A stretch of 64,000 bases of DNA, from NCBI RefSeq assembly GCF_005144885.1, contig NZ_CP039690.1, positions 806,001 to 870,000 of the forward strand, in the 5' to 3' direction. Source of the DNA: Phreatobacter stygius. GTDB taxonomy: Bacteria > Pseudomonadota > Alphaproteobacteria > Rhizobiales > Phreatobacteraceae. Under the pieces are notes generated by a model, which did not search any database, was not told the DNA's origin, and saw only the letters and a list, made by a program, of their open reading frames with translations. Each line of letters starts with the position of its first letter. Position 1 is the stretch's first letter. This document shows positions 43,473 through 52,169 of the stretch, piece after piece. A program made the translations under genes and the position numbers.

Positions 43473-44498
43473 TCAGGCCACTTGGTGGTAGGAACGATAC
43501 CAGTCGACGAACCGGGCGACCCCGACCTCGAGCGGCGTCGCCGGCTGAAACCCCGTTTGCCGGGTCAAGTCGTCGACATCGGCGCAGGTTGCCGGCACAT
43601 CTCCCATCTGCATCGGCTTCATGATCGTCTTGGCCTTGCGGCCCAGCCTCTGCTCGAGCAATTCGACCACCCGCATGAGAGGCTCGGCCTTGTTGTTTCC
43701 AATATTGTAGAGCCGATAGGGCGCCTTGCTGGTGCCCGGCGTCGGAACATCGGAACGCCATTGTGGATCAGGCGTGGCGACGACATCGCAGGACCTGACG
43801 ACACCTTCGACGATATCATCGACATAGGTGAAGTCGCGCAGCATCTCGCCGTGATTGAAGAGCTCGATTTCTCGCCCGTCGAGAATGGCCTTGGTGAAGA
43901 TATACATCATCATGTCGGGCCGCCCCCAGGGCCCGTAGACCGTGAAGAACCGCAAGCCGGTCGTTGGCAGGCCGAACAGGTGGCTATAGCTGTGCGCCAT
44001 CAGTTCATTGGCCCGCTTCGAGGCCGCATAGAGCGTCAGCGGATGATCGGCGTTCTGGCGCACCGAAAACGGCATGTTGGTATTGGCGCCGTAGACCGAA
44101 CTGGTCGAGGCATAGACAAGGTGTTCAACGCCGTGATGGCGGCAGCATTCCAGAATATTGGCGAAACCGACCAGGTTGGCCTGGACGTAAGCATGCGGGT
44201 TGACCAGCGAATAGCGCACGCCCGCCTGGGCGGCCAGATGAATGACGCGCCGCGGCCTGGACTGGGTGAACACGGCGTTCAGCGCCGCGCCATCGGCAAT
44301 GTCGATACGATGAAACTGGTGACCCTGGCGTTCGCCGAGCCGCGCCAGCCGCGCTTCTTTCAGGTTCGGGTCGTAATAATCATTGACGTTGTCGACACCA
44401 ATGACCTCAAGGCCGCGGTCGAGCAATTTGACCGCCGTATGAAACCCGATGAACCCCGCCGTTCCGGTCACCAGGATTGGTCCAGCATCACTGGTCAT
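43473..44498 (-). CDS. UDP-glucuronate 4-epimerase (NAD-dependent epimerase/dehydratase)
   Basis: A 341-residue extended SDR. NAD binding is by VTGTAGFIGFHTA, with DNVNDYYDPNLKEARL and the catalytic YAASK. HLAAQAGVRYSL, STSSVYG and GPWGRPDMMMYIF are the marks of UDP-GlcA 4-epimerases (LspL/CapI type), which make UDP-galacturonate. First gene of the minus-strand polysaccharide series. Its product, a UDP-hexuronate, is a fitting donor for the nearby glycosyltransferases and a substrate for AsnB-type amidation. Confidence 0.93.
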   Translation of the reverse strand: MTSDAGPILVTGTAGFIGFHTAVKLLDRGLEVIGVDNVNDYYDPNLKEARLARLGERQGHQFHRIDIADGAALNAVFTQSRPRRVIHLAAQAGVRYSLVNPHAYVQANLVGFANILECCRHHGVEHLVYASTSSVYGANTNMPFSVRQNADHPLTLYAASKRANELMAHSYSHLFGLPTTGLRFFTVYGPWGRPDMMMYIFTKAILDGREIELFNHGEMLRDFTYVDDIVEGVVRSCDVVATPDPQWRSDVPTPGTSKAPYRLYNIGNNKAEPLMRVVELLEQRLGRKAKTIMKPMQMGDVPATCADVDDLTRQTGFQPATPLEVGVARFVDWYRSYHQVA

Positions 44499-44600
44499 GT
44501 CGATCTCGCTCCGTGGAGATGTACGCGCGAGGCGCTGAATCGCTTCGCGCCGGCAAGACCGCCCACCACGTGATCATCGTCCCACATACGGCCCCGGATG

Positions 44601-46220
44601 TCAGGCCCGCGCCGCCTCCGCCAGCACCACCTCGGTATCGATGCGCGGCGTCGCGTCGAGCAACGCCCGGGTATAGGGGTGGCGCGGATTGTCGAACACC
44701 TCGTCGCGCGAGCCCTGCTCGACGATCCGGCCCGCCTGCATCACCACCACCCGGTCGGCGACCTCGGCGACCGCGCCGAGATCGTGCGAGATGAACAGGC
44801 AGGCAAAGCCGCGCTCCTCCTGCAGCCGGCGGATCAGGTCGAGGATCTGCTTCTGCACGGTCATGTCGAGCGCGCTCACCGGCTCGTCGGCGACCACGAG
44901 GGCCGGCCGCCGGACGATGGCGCGGGCAATGGCGACGCGCTGGCGCTGGCCGCCGGAGAGCTGGTGCGGGAAACGGTCGGCCATGCCCGGCAAGCCGACG
45001 GCCTCGAAGGTTTCGGTGACACGCGCGGCCTTCGCCGGGGCATCGAGGCCGGGTTCGTGGCGCAGCGGCTCGGCCACGATGTCGCCAATGCGCATGCGCG
45101 GATCGAGCGACGAATAGGGATCCTGGAACACGATCTGGCAGGCCAGCCGGAAGTCCTTGAGCGGGGCGCCGCGGGCGGCGGTGACATCGCCGCCGCGGAA
45201 CATCAACTGGCCGCCGCTGGCGGTGATCAGCCTCAGCATGGCCCGGCCGAGCGTGGTCTTGCCGCAGCCGCTGCCGCCGACCAGCGCCACCGTCTCGCCA
45301 TGGGAAATCGTCAGGTCGACGCCGTCGACCGCGCGCTTGGCAAGCCCGTGCCGGAACAGGCCCCGGCTGCCGGGATAGTCGACCGTCAGGCCGCGCGCCT
45401 CCAGCAGCGGCTCGGGCGCGATCGCGCGCACCGGCCGCGGCGTCCGGCGCGGCATGGCCGCGACCAGGTCGCGGGTATAGGGGTGCTGAGGCTTGCGCAG
45501 GAGGTCGCCGGCCCTGCCCTCCTCGACCACCCGGCCGCGCTGCATCACCAGCGCGCGGTCAGCATAACGCGCCACCAGGCCGAGATTGTGGGTGACCAGC
45601 AGGATGGCGGTGCCGCGATCCTGGGCGAGCTCGACCATCAGGTTGAGGATCTCGGCCTGGACCAGATTGTCGAGGGCGGTGGTCGGCTCGTCGGCGATCA
45701 GGAGCTTTGGCGCCGGCAGCATGACCGCGGCCAGCATGATCCTTTGCCGCATGCCGCCGGAAAACTCGTGCGGATAGGCCTTGAGGCAACCTTCCGGGTC
45801 GGGGATCTGGATCCGCCTGAGCATGGCGAGGCAGGCCCGGCGCTGCTCGTCCGGGCTCATCGGGCTGTGCAGGGCGAGCGCCTCGCCGAGCTGGGCGCCA
45901 ATGCTGAGCGCCGGGTTCAACGAGACCATCGGCTCCTGGAACACCATGCCGATCGAACCGCCGCGCAATTCGCGCAGGCGCGCCGGCGTTACCGTGGTCA
46001 GGTCTTCGCCTAGGATGGCGATGCTGCCGGCGGTGCGTTTCAGTCCGGGCGGCAGCAGGCCGAGAATGGCGCGGCCGGTGGCGGTCTTGCCGCTGCCGGA
46101 CTCGCCGACCAGCGCCAGGATCTCGCCCGGCTGAATGTCGAAGGAGACCTTGTCGACGGCAACGAACGGACCGGCGCCGACGCTGAGGCCCCGGACCGAA
46201 AGCAAGGCTCCGGCGCTCAT
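44601..46220 (-). CDS. Dipeptide/oligopeptide-type ABC transporter, fused ATP-binding protein (DppD-DppF like)
   Basis: A 539-residue protein with two ABC ATPase domains. Walker A motifs are GESGSGKTATG and GGSGCGKTTLG; signature motifs are FSGGMRQRI and LSGGQRQRV; both Walker B segments (LLIADEPTTALD, LVVADEPVSALD) are complete, so both sites should hydrolyse ATP. It powers the permease pair encoded upstream. ATG at 46220 overlaps the permease stop (ATGA), so translation is coupled. Last gene of the five-gene operon starting at 50708. Confidence 0.95.
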   Translation of the reverse strand: MSAGALLSVRGLSVGAGPFVAVDKVSFDIQPGEILALVGESGSGKTATGRAILGLLPPGLKRTAGSIAILGEDLTTVTPARLRELRGGSIGMVFQEPMVSLNPALSIGAQLGEALALHSPMSPDEQRRACLAMLRRIQIPDPEGCLKAYPHEFSGGMRQRIMLAAVMLPAPKLLIADEPTTALDNLVQAEILNLMVELAQDRGTAILLVTHNLGLVARYADRALVMQRGRVVEEGRAGDLLRKPQHPYTRDLVAAMPRRTPRPVRAIAPEPLLEARGLTVDYPGSRGLFRHGLAKRAVDGVDLTISHGETVALVGGSGCGKTTLGRAMLRLITASGGQLMFRGGDVTAARGAPLKDFRLACQIVFQDPYSSLDPRMRIGDIVAEPLRHEPGLDAPAKAARVTETFEAVGLPGMADRFPHQLSGGQRQRVAIARAIVRRPALVVADEPVSALDMTVQKQILDLIRRLQEERGFACLFISHDLGAVAEVADRVVVMQAGRIVEQGSRDEVFDNPRHPYTRALLDATPRIDTEVVLAEAARA

Positions 46221-47041
46221 CGCTGCTCTCCGCGCGGGTCGAGGCGGTCGCGCAGCGCGTCGCCCATCAGGTTGATGCCGAGCAGCGTCACGGCGATGCA
46301 GAAACCGGGACAGAGGCTGAGCCAGGTGGCCGATTCCATATAGGGCCGGGCCGCCGACAGCATGTTGCCCCAGGTCGGCGCCGGCGGCGGCACGCCGAGG
46401 CCGAGAAAGCTCAACGCGCTCTCGGCCAGGATGGCCCAGCCGAACATGCCGGTGGCCAGCACGATGACCGGCGAGGCGGTGCTCGGCAGGACATGCCGCC
46501 ACAGGGTGTAGAACTCGGAATTGCCGATCGCCCGCGACGCCTCGATGAATTCCCGCTCACGGATCGACATGACCGAGCCACGCACGATGCGCGCCACCGT
46601 CGGGGCATAGGCAAGGCCGAGGGCTGCGACGATCCCCCATTTGCTGGCGCCGATGACCGCCATCAGGCCGAGCGCCAGCAGGATGCCGGGGAAGGCCAGC
46701 AGCGTATCGTTGATCAGCATCAAGGCCCGGTCGGTCCAGCCGCGGGCAAAACCGGCGATCAGGCCAATGACGCTGCCGAGCAGGACCGCGACCAGCACGG
46801 TCAAGGCGGCGACCAGGCAGGAGGTGCCGGCGCCCGCCATCAGCCGGCTCAGGACGTCGCGGCCGACCTCGTCGGTGCCGAGCCAGTGCAGCGCCGAGGG
46901 CGCCGCGAGCCGGGCGCGCAGATTGACGCCGAGCGGATTGTAGGGCGTCCAGACCGCCGACAGGCCGGCCATCAGCAGGACGACTGCGAGCAGCAGCCCG
47001 CCAAGGATCGCGTTGAGCCTGAGCCGCATCATGGCCTTCAC
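46217..47041 (-). CDS. ABC transporter permease (DppC/OppC type)
   Basis: A 274-residue inner-membrane subunit with about six helices. It has the N-terminal DppC pattern (TPYNPLGVNLRARLAAPSAL, HWLGTDEVGRDVLSRL) and the EAA loop EFIEASRAIGNSEFYTLWRH that contacts the ATPase. GTG start at 47041 overlaps the upstream stop by four bases; an ATG three codons in is an alternative. It works with the next permease as the channel of the importer. Confidence 0.94.
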   Translation of the reverse strand: MKAMMRLRLNAILGGLLLAVVLLMAGLSAVWTPYNPLGVNLRARLAAPSALHWLGTDEVGRDVLSRLMAGAGTSCLVAALTVLVAVLLGSVIGLIAGFARGWTDRALMLINDTLLAFPGILLALGLMAVIGASKWGIVAALGLAYAPTVARIVRGSVMSIREREFIEASRAIGNSEFYTLWRHVLPSTASPVIVLATGMFGWAILAESALSFLGLGVPPPAPTWGNMLSAARPYMESATWLSLCPGFCIAVTLLGINLMGDALRDRLDPRGEQR

Positions 47042-47985
47042 TCCGCCGCCACGCGTGGATCGAACAGGGGGTAGAGCAGGTCGACGAGCAGGTTCACCAG
47101 CACGTAGATGCAGGCAATGAACAGGATCGCCCCCTGCACCACCGGATAGTCGCGGGCGTAGATGCCGTCGACCAGCAGGCGACCGAGGCCCGGCAAGGTG
47201 AACACCGTCTCGATCACCGCGATGCCGCCGAGCAGATTGCCCAGCACGATGCCCATCAGTGTCAGTGTCGGCGCGAAAGCATTGGGCAGGACATGTTTGC
47301 CCAGCACGGTCGATTCACGCAGGCCCTTGGAGCGGGCATGGGCGACATATTCCAGCCGCAGCACGTCGATCGTGGCGCTGCGCGCCATGCGGGTCAGCAC
47401 ACCGGCCTCGATCAGGGTCAAGGTCGCGATCGGCAGCGCGATATAGCGCAGCGCCTGCCAGGCATCCTCGCCGAACGGGACATAACCGACGACCGGCACC
47501 CAGCCGAGCTTCAGCCCGAAGAACAGCAGCATCAGCAAGCCCAGCCAGAAGCTCGGGATCGACAGCAGCAGGGTCGCTCCCGCGACCACGGCGAGATCCA
47601 GCCCCTTGTCCTGCTTCCAGGCCGCGATCATGCCGAGCGGCACCGCCAGCAGTCCGGCCAGCGCCACCGCCGCCAGCACGATCGGCGCGGTGACCTGGAA
47701 ACGGTCGAGGATCAAGGGCAGCACCGGCTCGCCGTTGGAGATCGAACGGCCGAGATCGCCGCTGAGGCCATGGCCGAGCCAGGTCAGGAACTGCATCGGC
47801 AAGGGCTGGTTGAGGCCCATGCTGTCCCTGAGCGCGGCAAGCTGCTGGGCATCGGCCGCGTCGCCCAGCATCAGCTGCGCGGGGTCGCCCGGCACCAGCC
47901 GCATCAAGGTGAACACCGCGACCGAGACCAGCAGCAAGGTGGGCAGCGCCAGCAGCAGCCGCTTCAGCGCATAGGCGAATGTCAT
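47038..47985 (-). CDS. ABC transporter permease (DppB/OppB type)
   Basis: A 315-residue permease. The family start (AYALKRLLLALPTLLLVSVA, then LVPGDPAQLMLG) and the EAA-type loop YVAHARSKGLRESTVLGKHV are present, with about six helices. It pairs with the DppC-type subunit. Second of the transport genes, directly after the substrate-binding protein gene (24-bp gap). Confidence 0.94.
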   Translation of the reverse strand: MTFAYALKRLLLALPTLLLVSVAVFTLMRLVPGDPAQLMLGDAADAQQLAALRDSMGLNQPLPMQFLTWLGHGLSGDLGRSISNGEPVLPLILDRFQVTAPIVLAAVALAGLLAVPLGMIAAWKQDKGLDLAVVAGATLLLSIPSFWLGLLMLLFFGLKLGWVPVVGYVPFGEDAWQALRYIALPIATLTLIEAGVLTRMARSATIDVLRLEYVAHARSKGLRESTVLGKHVLPNAFAPTLTLMGIVLGNLLGGIAVIETVFTLPGLGRLLVDGIYARDYPVVQGAILFIACIYVLVNLLVDLLYPLFDPRVAAE

Positions 47986-48009
47986 GTCGGCGACCTCCCC
48001 GTCCCTGGT

Positions 48010-49596
48010 TCAGCGTCTGGATACGCCCCAAAGCCTGGTCTGCGCGGCGGCCCAGGAGGCAACGCCGTCGAGACCCTTGCGATGGGCGAGATAGTCCGGC
48101 TGGTTGAACAGGATGATGGCCGGGGTCTGGGCGATGAAGCGCTGAAAGAGATCGTCGAAGATCGCCTGGCGTTCGGCCGGGTCGGCCACCTCGAAGGAGC
48201 GGCGGATGAGCGCCAGCGCCTCGGGGTCCTCCCAGAGCTTGCGCGGCTGGCTGTCCTTCGGGCCCGACAACATCTCGTAGGACAGCGACGGATCGAGCCG
48301 GGGCGAATAGAGGAAGGACATCATCTGATAGTCGCCGCGGGTGTAGCGGTCGAGCTGGGTCGCCCAATCCAGCACCTCGAGTTCGATCTTGAGGCCAGCC
48401 TCGGCCGCCATCGACTGGGCGGCGACCGCCGCGTCATAGACATTCGGATAGCGCCGGTTGGTGATCATCCGGATCGTCTGGCCGCGATAGCCGGCTTCGG
48501 CCAGGAGCCGCTTCGCCGCGGCGATGTCATGGCGCGGCCGCACGCCCTGCACCGCCGTATGGAACGCGCTGGAACTCGGAATCGGCGATGGATTGTCCGG
48601 CGCGTCGGTGCCGACCAGGCTCGCCACGATCTGCGGCACGTCGATCGCCAACGCCATCGCCCGGCGAATGCGCGGATCCCTGAGCAGCGGGTCGCGGGTC
48701 TGGATCAGGAAGCCGGTCAGCCCCATGGTCGGCGCCGAGACGACGGTGATGTCATTGCGCCCGCGCATGTCGCTGAGCTCGGTCGAGGCGACATCCGACA
48801 TGAGGTCGATGGCGCCGGCGATCAGAGCGGCCTTCGCGGCCGAGGAATCCGGGATGACCATGAAGCGGATCTGCGCGGCCGAGGCGATCTTGGCGCCGGC
48901 CAGGCCGTCGCGCGGGCCGGCCAGCGGCACATAGCCGTCGAAGCGCAGGAGATCGACATATTGGCCACGGCGCCATTCGCCGAGCCGGTAGGGGCCGGTG
49001 CCGACCGGCTGACGCCAGACGCCGTCCGCCCCGACCGAGGCCGGATGAACGATGGCCGTGGAGCCGCAGTCGGGCCGCGCCATGGTGTTGAGGAACAAGG
49101 CCGTCGGCTTTTCCAGGGTGATCGTCACGGTGGCCGCGTCAGGCGCCCCGATATCCACCACCTTGGCAATGCCGTGGCCGTCGAAATCCGGCAGGCAGCG
49201 CCATTGCACGGCCGGATCGAGATAGCGCTTGAGGCTCCAGACCACCTCGGCCGAGGTCAGCGGCGCGCCGTTGTGGAAGGTCACGCCTTGGCGGAGCGTG
49301 AAGCGATAGGTGCGGCCATCGGCGGAAAGGTCGATGCGCTCGGCGAGCATGGGCGCGATCGCGGCGTTCTCGCGCAGCGCGACCAGCCCCTCGACCATGT
49401 GCAGCACCACGCTGTCGGTGTTGAAATCGCGGTTGACCCCGGGCTGGGTGCTGCGGATATCCGAATTCAGCGCCACCCGGAAACCATAGTCGCCGCGCTG
49501 TGGCGCCGGGCCGGCAGCAGACCCCGGTTGCGCCGATGCCGGGCCGGCAAAGGCCGTCAGCCAGGCGACGATGCCAAGAGCGATCGCTTGCCTCAT
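48010..49596 (-). CDS. ABC transporter substrate-binding protein, family 5 (peptide/nickel/acyl-compound)
   Basis: A 528-residue periplasmic binding protein with a signal peptide (MRQAIALGIVAWLTAFAGPASA). The SBP_bac_5 signatures VVLHMVEGLVALRENAAIAP and TFHNGAPLTSAEVVWSLKRY are present. No lipobox cysteine, so it is soluble in the periplasm. Its ATG overlaps the stop of the C45 hydrolase gene by four bases, so ligand capture and intracellular cleavage are made together. The ligand is probably an N-acylated or peptide-like compound (inference from the hydrolase). Confidence 0.94.
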   Translation of the reverse strand: MRQAIALGIVAWLTAFAGPASAQPGSAAGPAPQRGDYGFRVALNSDIRSTQPGVNRDFNTDSVVLHMVEGLVALRENAAIAPMLAERIDLSADGRTYRFTLRQGVTFHNGAPLTSAEVVWSLKRYLDPAVQWRCLPDFDGHGIAKVVDIGAPDAATVTITLEKPTALFLNTMARPDCGSTAIVHPASVGADGVWRQPVGTGPYRLGEWRRGQYVDLLRFDGYVPLAGPRDGLAGAKIASAAQIRFMVIPDSSAAKAALIAGAIDLMSDVASTELSDMRGRNDITVVSAPTMGLTGFLIQTRDPLLRDPRIRRAMALAIDVPQIVASLVGTDAPDNPSPIPSSSAFHTAVQGVRPRHDIAAAKRLLAEAGYRGQTIRMITNRRYPNVYDAAVAAQSMAAEAGLKIELEVLDWATQLDRYTRGDYQMMSFLYSPRLDPSLSYEMLSGPKDSQPRKLWEDPEALALIRRSFEVADPAERQAIFDDLFQRFIAQTPAIILFNQPDYLAHRKGLDGVASWAAAQTRLWGVSRR

Positions 49597-50708
49597 GCCG
49601 CCCTCGTCGCAGCGCCTGGCGTGAGTTCATAACGAGTGAAGACCCGGTTCAGCGCCGGCAAGGGCGCGACATCGAGCACCCCCCTGGCCGGCTGCATCAG
49701 CAGCATGGCAACCGTCGCCGAGAGATTGCCCCCGGAATTCACCCGCGGCGGGCGGCAGACCGACCAGGGCGACTGGTAGTCGTCGAACAGCGCATCACGC
49801 ACCGCCTCGACATCCAGCGCGCCGCGGCGCTTTTCGAGGAGCGCGCGCACCCTCAGGTCGCGGTACAGGCTATCGGGCGTGTTGGCGATGCCGGTATCCC
49901 TGAGCTTGGCCAGCGCCACCGGGCTTTGCCAGTGGTTGGCGTGGACGATCAGGCCATCGGTCGGCAGCACCTGGAAACTCTCGTCCGGAGCGCATTCGAA
50001 GTCGATGGCGATGCCGCCGGCGTGGCTGACGATGATGTTGTTCGAAGCCGATTTCCGCGTGGTGTAGGCGGCGTGGAAGGCCTGCGCGACATGCTCCTGT
50101 TCCAGCACCTTGCGCCGGATCAGCGCCAGGGGCACGCCGAGTTCGCGGTAGTCGCGGTCGCTTTCCAGGTAGTTGGCGGTGACCGCGATGCCGGCAGCAT
50201 TCAGGCCGGCGCGGGCGAGGCCCCCGGCCTCGACGAAGGTCAGGATGTCAGGAGCGTCGTCGCGGCGGATGCGCAGCACCACGCCGGTCTCGGCGCATTC
50301 GGATTTCCAGTCCCAGTTCTGGGCATGGATGAGTTCGCCGCTGCGTGACGCCGACGGCAGCACCACCACGCCGGTGCAGCCATCGTGATCTTCGGCGGCG
50401 AGCCGGGCGCGTTTGCCGAGCTGCAGCACCTCGGTGCGGGCATTGATCAGCACGATGTCTTCGAATTCGACATTGGCGCCGGCCGCGATGCCGCGCATCT
50501 CCGCGACATAAGCCGGATCGAAGGCTTCGATCCGCGGAACGAAGTCGCGGGCCCAGCCACGGATCGTCGCCGCACCATGGCCGCCGGCGGTCAATTGCGC
50601 CGAATAATGCTCGATGCTCCGCCGGATGCGCTGGCTTGCCTGCTGGCCGTAGTGGCGGCCGCGGGTTTGCGCGTCGCCGCGAAGCTCGATCAGGGGAAAG
50701 GGTTCCAT
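49593..50708 (-). CDS. C45 family autoproteolytic acyltransferase/hydrolase (penicillin acylase-like)
   Basis: A 371-residue Ntn-hydrolase of the acyl-CoA:6-aminopenicillanate acyltransferase family. The nucleophile is the cysteine in DHDGCTGVVV; the precursor normally cuts itself before this cysteine. The block HAQNWDWKSECAETGVVLRI is the family's NWD motif, and AGGLARAGLNAAGIAVTANYL is also typical. No signal peptide, so it acts in the cytoplasm on an amide such as an N-acyl amino acid or beta-lactam side chain. First gene of the operon with a peptide-type importer, and preceded by a GntR-type site. Confidence 0.92.
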   Translation of the reverse strand: MEPFPLIELRGDAQTRGRHYGQQASQRIRRSIEHYSAQLTAGGHGAATIRGWARDFVPRIEAFDPAYVAEMRGIAAGANVEFEDIVLINARTEVLQLGKRARLAAEDHDGCTGVVVLPSASRSGELIHAQNWDWKSECAETGVVLRIRRDDAPDILTFVEAGGLARAGLNAAGIAVTANYLESDRDYRELGVPLALIRRKVLEQEHVAQAFHAAYTTRKSASNNIIVSHAGGIAIDFECAPDESFQVLPTDGLIVHANHWQSPVALAKLRDTGIANTPDSLYRDLRVRALLEKRRGALDVEAVRDALFDDYQSPWSVCRPPRVNSGGNLSATVAMLLMQPARGVLDVAPLPALNRVFTRYELTPGAATRAA

Positions 50709-50737
50709 GCCGCGCGTCCCAAAATGCCTCGTTCGGA

Positions 50738-50758
50738 TTTTGGTACCCCAAAATGCAT
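50738..50758. promoter_or_regulatory. Putative GntR operator before the C45/ABC operon
   Basis: TTTTGGTA-CCC-CAAAATGCAT, 30 to 50 bp before the C45 gene start. TTTTGG/CCAAAA form a dyad. A half-copy, CCCAAAATGC, lies nearer the start at 50719-50728. Nearly identical to the site at the GntR gene (33797-33817). Confidence 0.65.
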
Positions 50759-50944
50759 CTCTTGAGCAAGGGGCAGTTCACGTTGCGGCCGGCATCTTTT
50801 CGACAAGTGGCGGCGGACCCGGCGCGGTGCGACGGGACGTGACCGCTCAAATCCACCCACGGCTTCGCAGCCGGCAGACGCAGAGCGCGGAAAAAGCGGC
50901 AGAAATCCGCGGCGGCGCGCCAGCACAGCCGTTGCGGGATCGCG

Positions 50945-51238
50945 TCAGGCGAGCAGCATCAAGGGCATCAGCTCGCCCGGTTCCTGGGCCTGGCGCTGCA
51001 GCAGGGAGAGCACTGCGAGATAGAGAGCGGCCGAGGCCGTGATGCCGGCCGAGACCGCCTGCCTGGTCTGGCGGGCGCCGTGATCGGCGATCAGCCGTGC
51101 GATCGAGCCGGCATCGAGACCATATTCGCGCGCCAGAAAGGCGGCGATCTCGTTCCTGCGCCGGCCGGCGCGCACGCATTCATCGACGACCTCCAGAAGC
51201 AGGTCCGGCGTCTGATCCAGATCGTGTTCCAACGTCAC
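50945..51238 (-). CDS. Small hypothetical protein with C-terminal hydrophobic helix
   Basis: About 97 residues from a GTG at 51238; a TTG at 51232 has AGGGG at better spacing. The first half is helical and charged (LLLEVVDECVRAGRRRNEIA, then AAFLAREYGLDAGSIARLIADHG), possibly a small HTH-like bundle. The second half has a hydrophobic helix (ITASAALYLAVLSLLQ) and ends MPLMLLA. No family recognised. Stands between the C45 operon and the YodC-like gene. Confidence 0.55.
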   Translation of the reverse strand: MTLEHDLDQTPDLLLEVVDECVRAGRRRNEIAAFLAREYGLDAGSIARLIADHGARQTRQAVSAGITASAALYLAVLSLLQRQAQEPGELMPLMLLA

Positions 51239-51438
51239 CCCTGACGGCCATCGCGCAATTGTCAGCGAAATGTAAGCTTTGCCGCCCGACGCGTCATTGG
51301 GCCGATTACGTAGTGTGCTGGACGAAACGTCGCAGGCGCCATGCCGACCTGATCCGGCACGACGAAAACCCACCTCTGTGATCGTCCCGTCACCAGCCTC
51401 GGCTAGACCCAAGGCGTTTCCCAACCCAGGAGGATGCC

Positions 51439-51714
51439 ATGACCTACAATGCCGGTGACGTGGTGATGTTGAAATCGGGCGGCCAGGCACTCACCGTGGC
51501 CTCCGTGGAGGCCGACGAAGTGACCTGCATCTGGATCGGTGAAGAAGGCGACCTGTTCCGCGAGAAGATCCCGGTGGCCGCGCTTTCGCCGCTCGACCTC
51601 GAAGAGGAAGAGAACCAGGAAGACGATCAGGACGAGACCGAGGACGGTGACGACGAAGAAGACGAGGAAGACACCGAAGGTCACACCGAAAAGCGCGAAA
51701 AGCTGCGCGCCTGA
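51439..51714 (+). CDS. YodC-like (DUF2158) small protein with acidic tail
   Basis: A 91-residue protein. The first 50 residues match the small beta domain of the YodC/DUF2158 family (YNAGDVVMLKSGGQALTVAS, then TCIWIGEEGDLF). The rest is a very acidic tail of Glu and Asp from about residue 55 to 83, ending in a basic KREKLRA. AGGAGG before the ATG is a near-perfect ribosome site, so it is probably well expressed. The function of the family is unknown; the tail could mimic nucleic acid or bind basic proteins. Confidence 0.8.
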   Translation: MTYNAGDVVMLKSGGQALTVASVEADEVTCIWIGEEGDLFREKIPVAALSPLDLEEEENQEDDQDETEDGDDEEDEEDTEGHTEKREKLRA

Positions 51715-51717
51715 GGC

Positions 51718-51963
51718 TCAATCGGCAGTCGGCAGACGGCGCATCGTGAACTCGATGCGACCGTCATCCAGCTCTCGCCAAGCCTCGACTTCGGTCATAT
51801 AGGCGGCCTTGGGGAAGCGCGTGAGGATTTCGCGCGCTTTCGCCCGCGCCGCCTCGCGCGGCAAGGTGAAGGTCTCGCGCTTGAACCCATCGGTCGGCCG
51901 CGGCGACGTCGGCTGCGGCCCGCGCCGGACGGCATCGAATGGCTTGCGGCTGTCGGATCGCAT
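51718..51963 (-). CDS. Small conserved hypothetical protein
   Basis: An 81-residue protein with a disordered Pro/Arg/Ser-rich start and a folded C-terminal half (RETFTLPREAARAKAREILT, then YMTEVEAWRELDDGRIEFTMRRL) that alternates helix and strand. ATG at 51963 follows AGAGG at good spacing. Convergent with the YodC-like gene (3 bp apart). The family is not named, but coding bias and ribosome site support a real gene. Confidence 0.65.
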   Translation of the reverse strand: MRSDSRKPFDAVRRGPQPTSPRPTDGFKRETFTLPREAARAKAREILTRFPKAAYMTEVEAWRELDDGRIEFTMRRLPTAD

Positions 51964-52019
51964 GGACGGCCTCTGTATCCGCGCCGCTGGAGATAGCAGC
52001 GTTCTGTTATATCATCATA

Positions 52020-52079
52020 TTGAAGCGGCCGGTTACGCTTCAAGACCCAGTCGTTACCATCGGGACGAGACAGGTAACG
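52020..52079. promoter_or_regulatory. Inverted repeats before the P-type ATPase gene
   Basis: Two dyads in the region before the metal ATPase: TTGAAGCG (52020-52027) with CGCTTCAA (52036-52043), and CGTTACC (52052-52058) with GGTAACG (52073-52079). Either could be an operator for a metal sensor encoded elsewhere. The adjacent AT-rich stretch (about 52001-52020) could hold the promoter of the divergent or forward gene. Confidence 0.4.
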
Positions 52080-52169
52080 TTATAGCTCTTGCCCTATTTG
52101 AGGGTTCCGGTCTTGCCGGCCTGTGATTGCGATATTTAATGACGGTCGCATACAGGCAGGAATATCGTC

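Noticed and set aside
47293-49632. 779-residue plus-strand open frame
   Set aside because: Antisense to the permease and binding-protein genes, which have clear family motifs and coupled starts.
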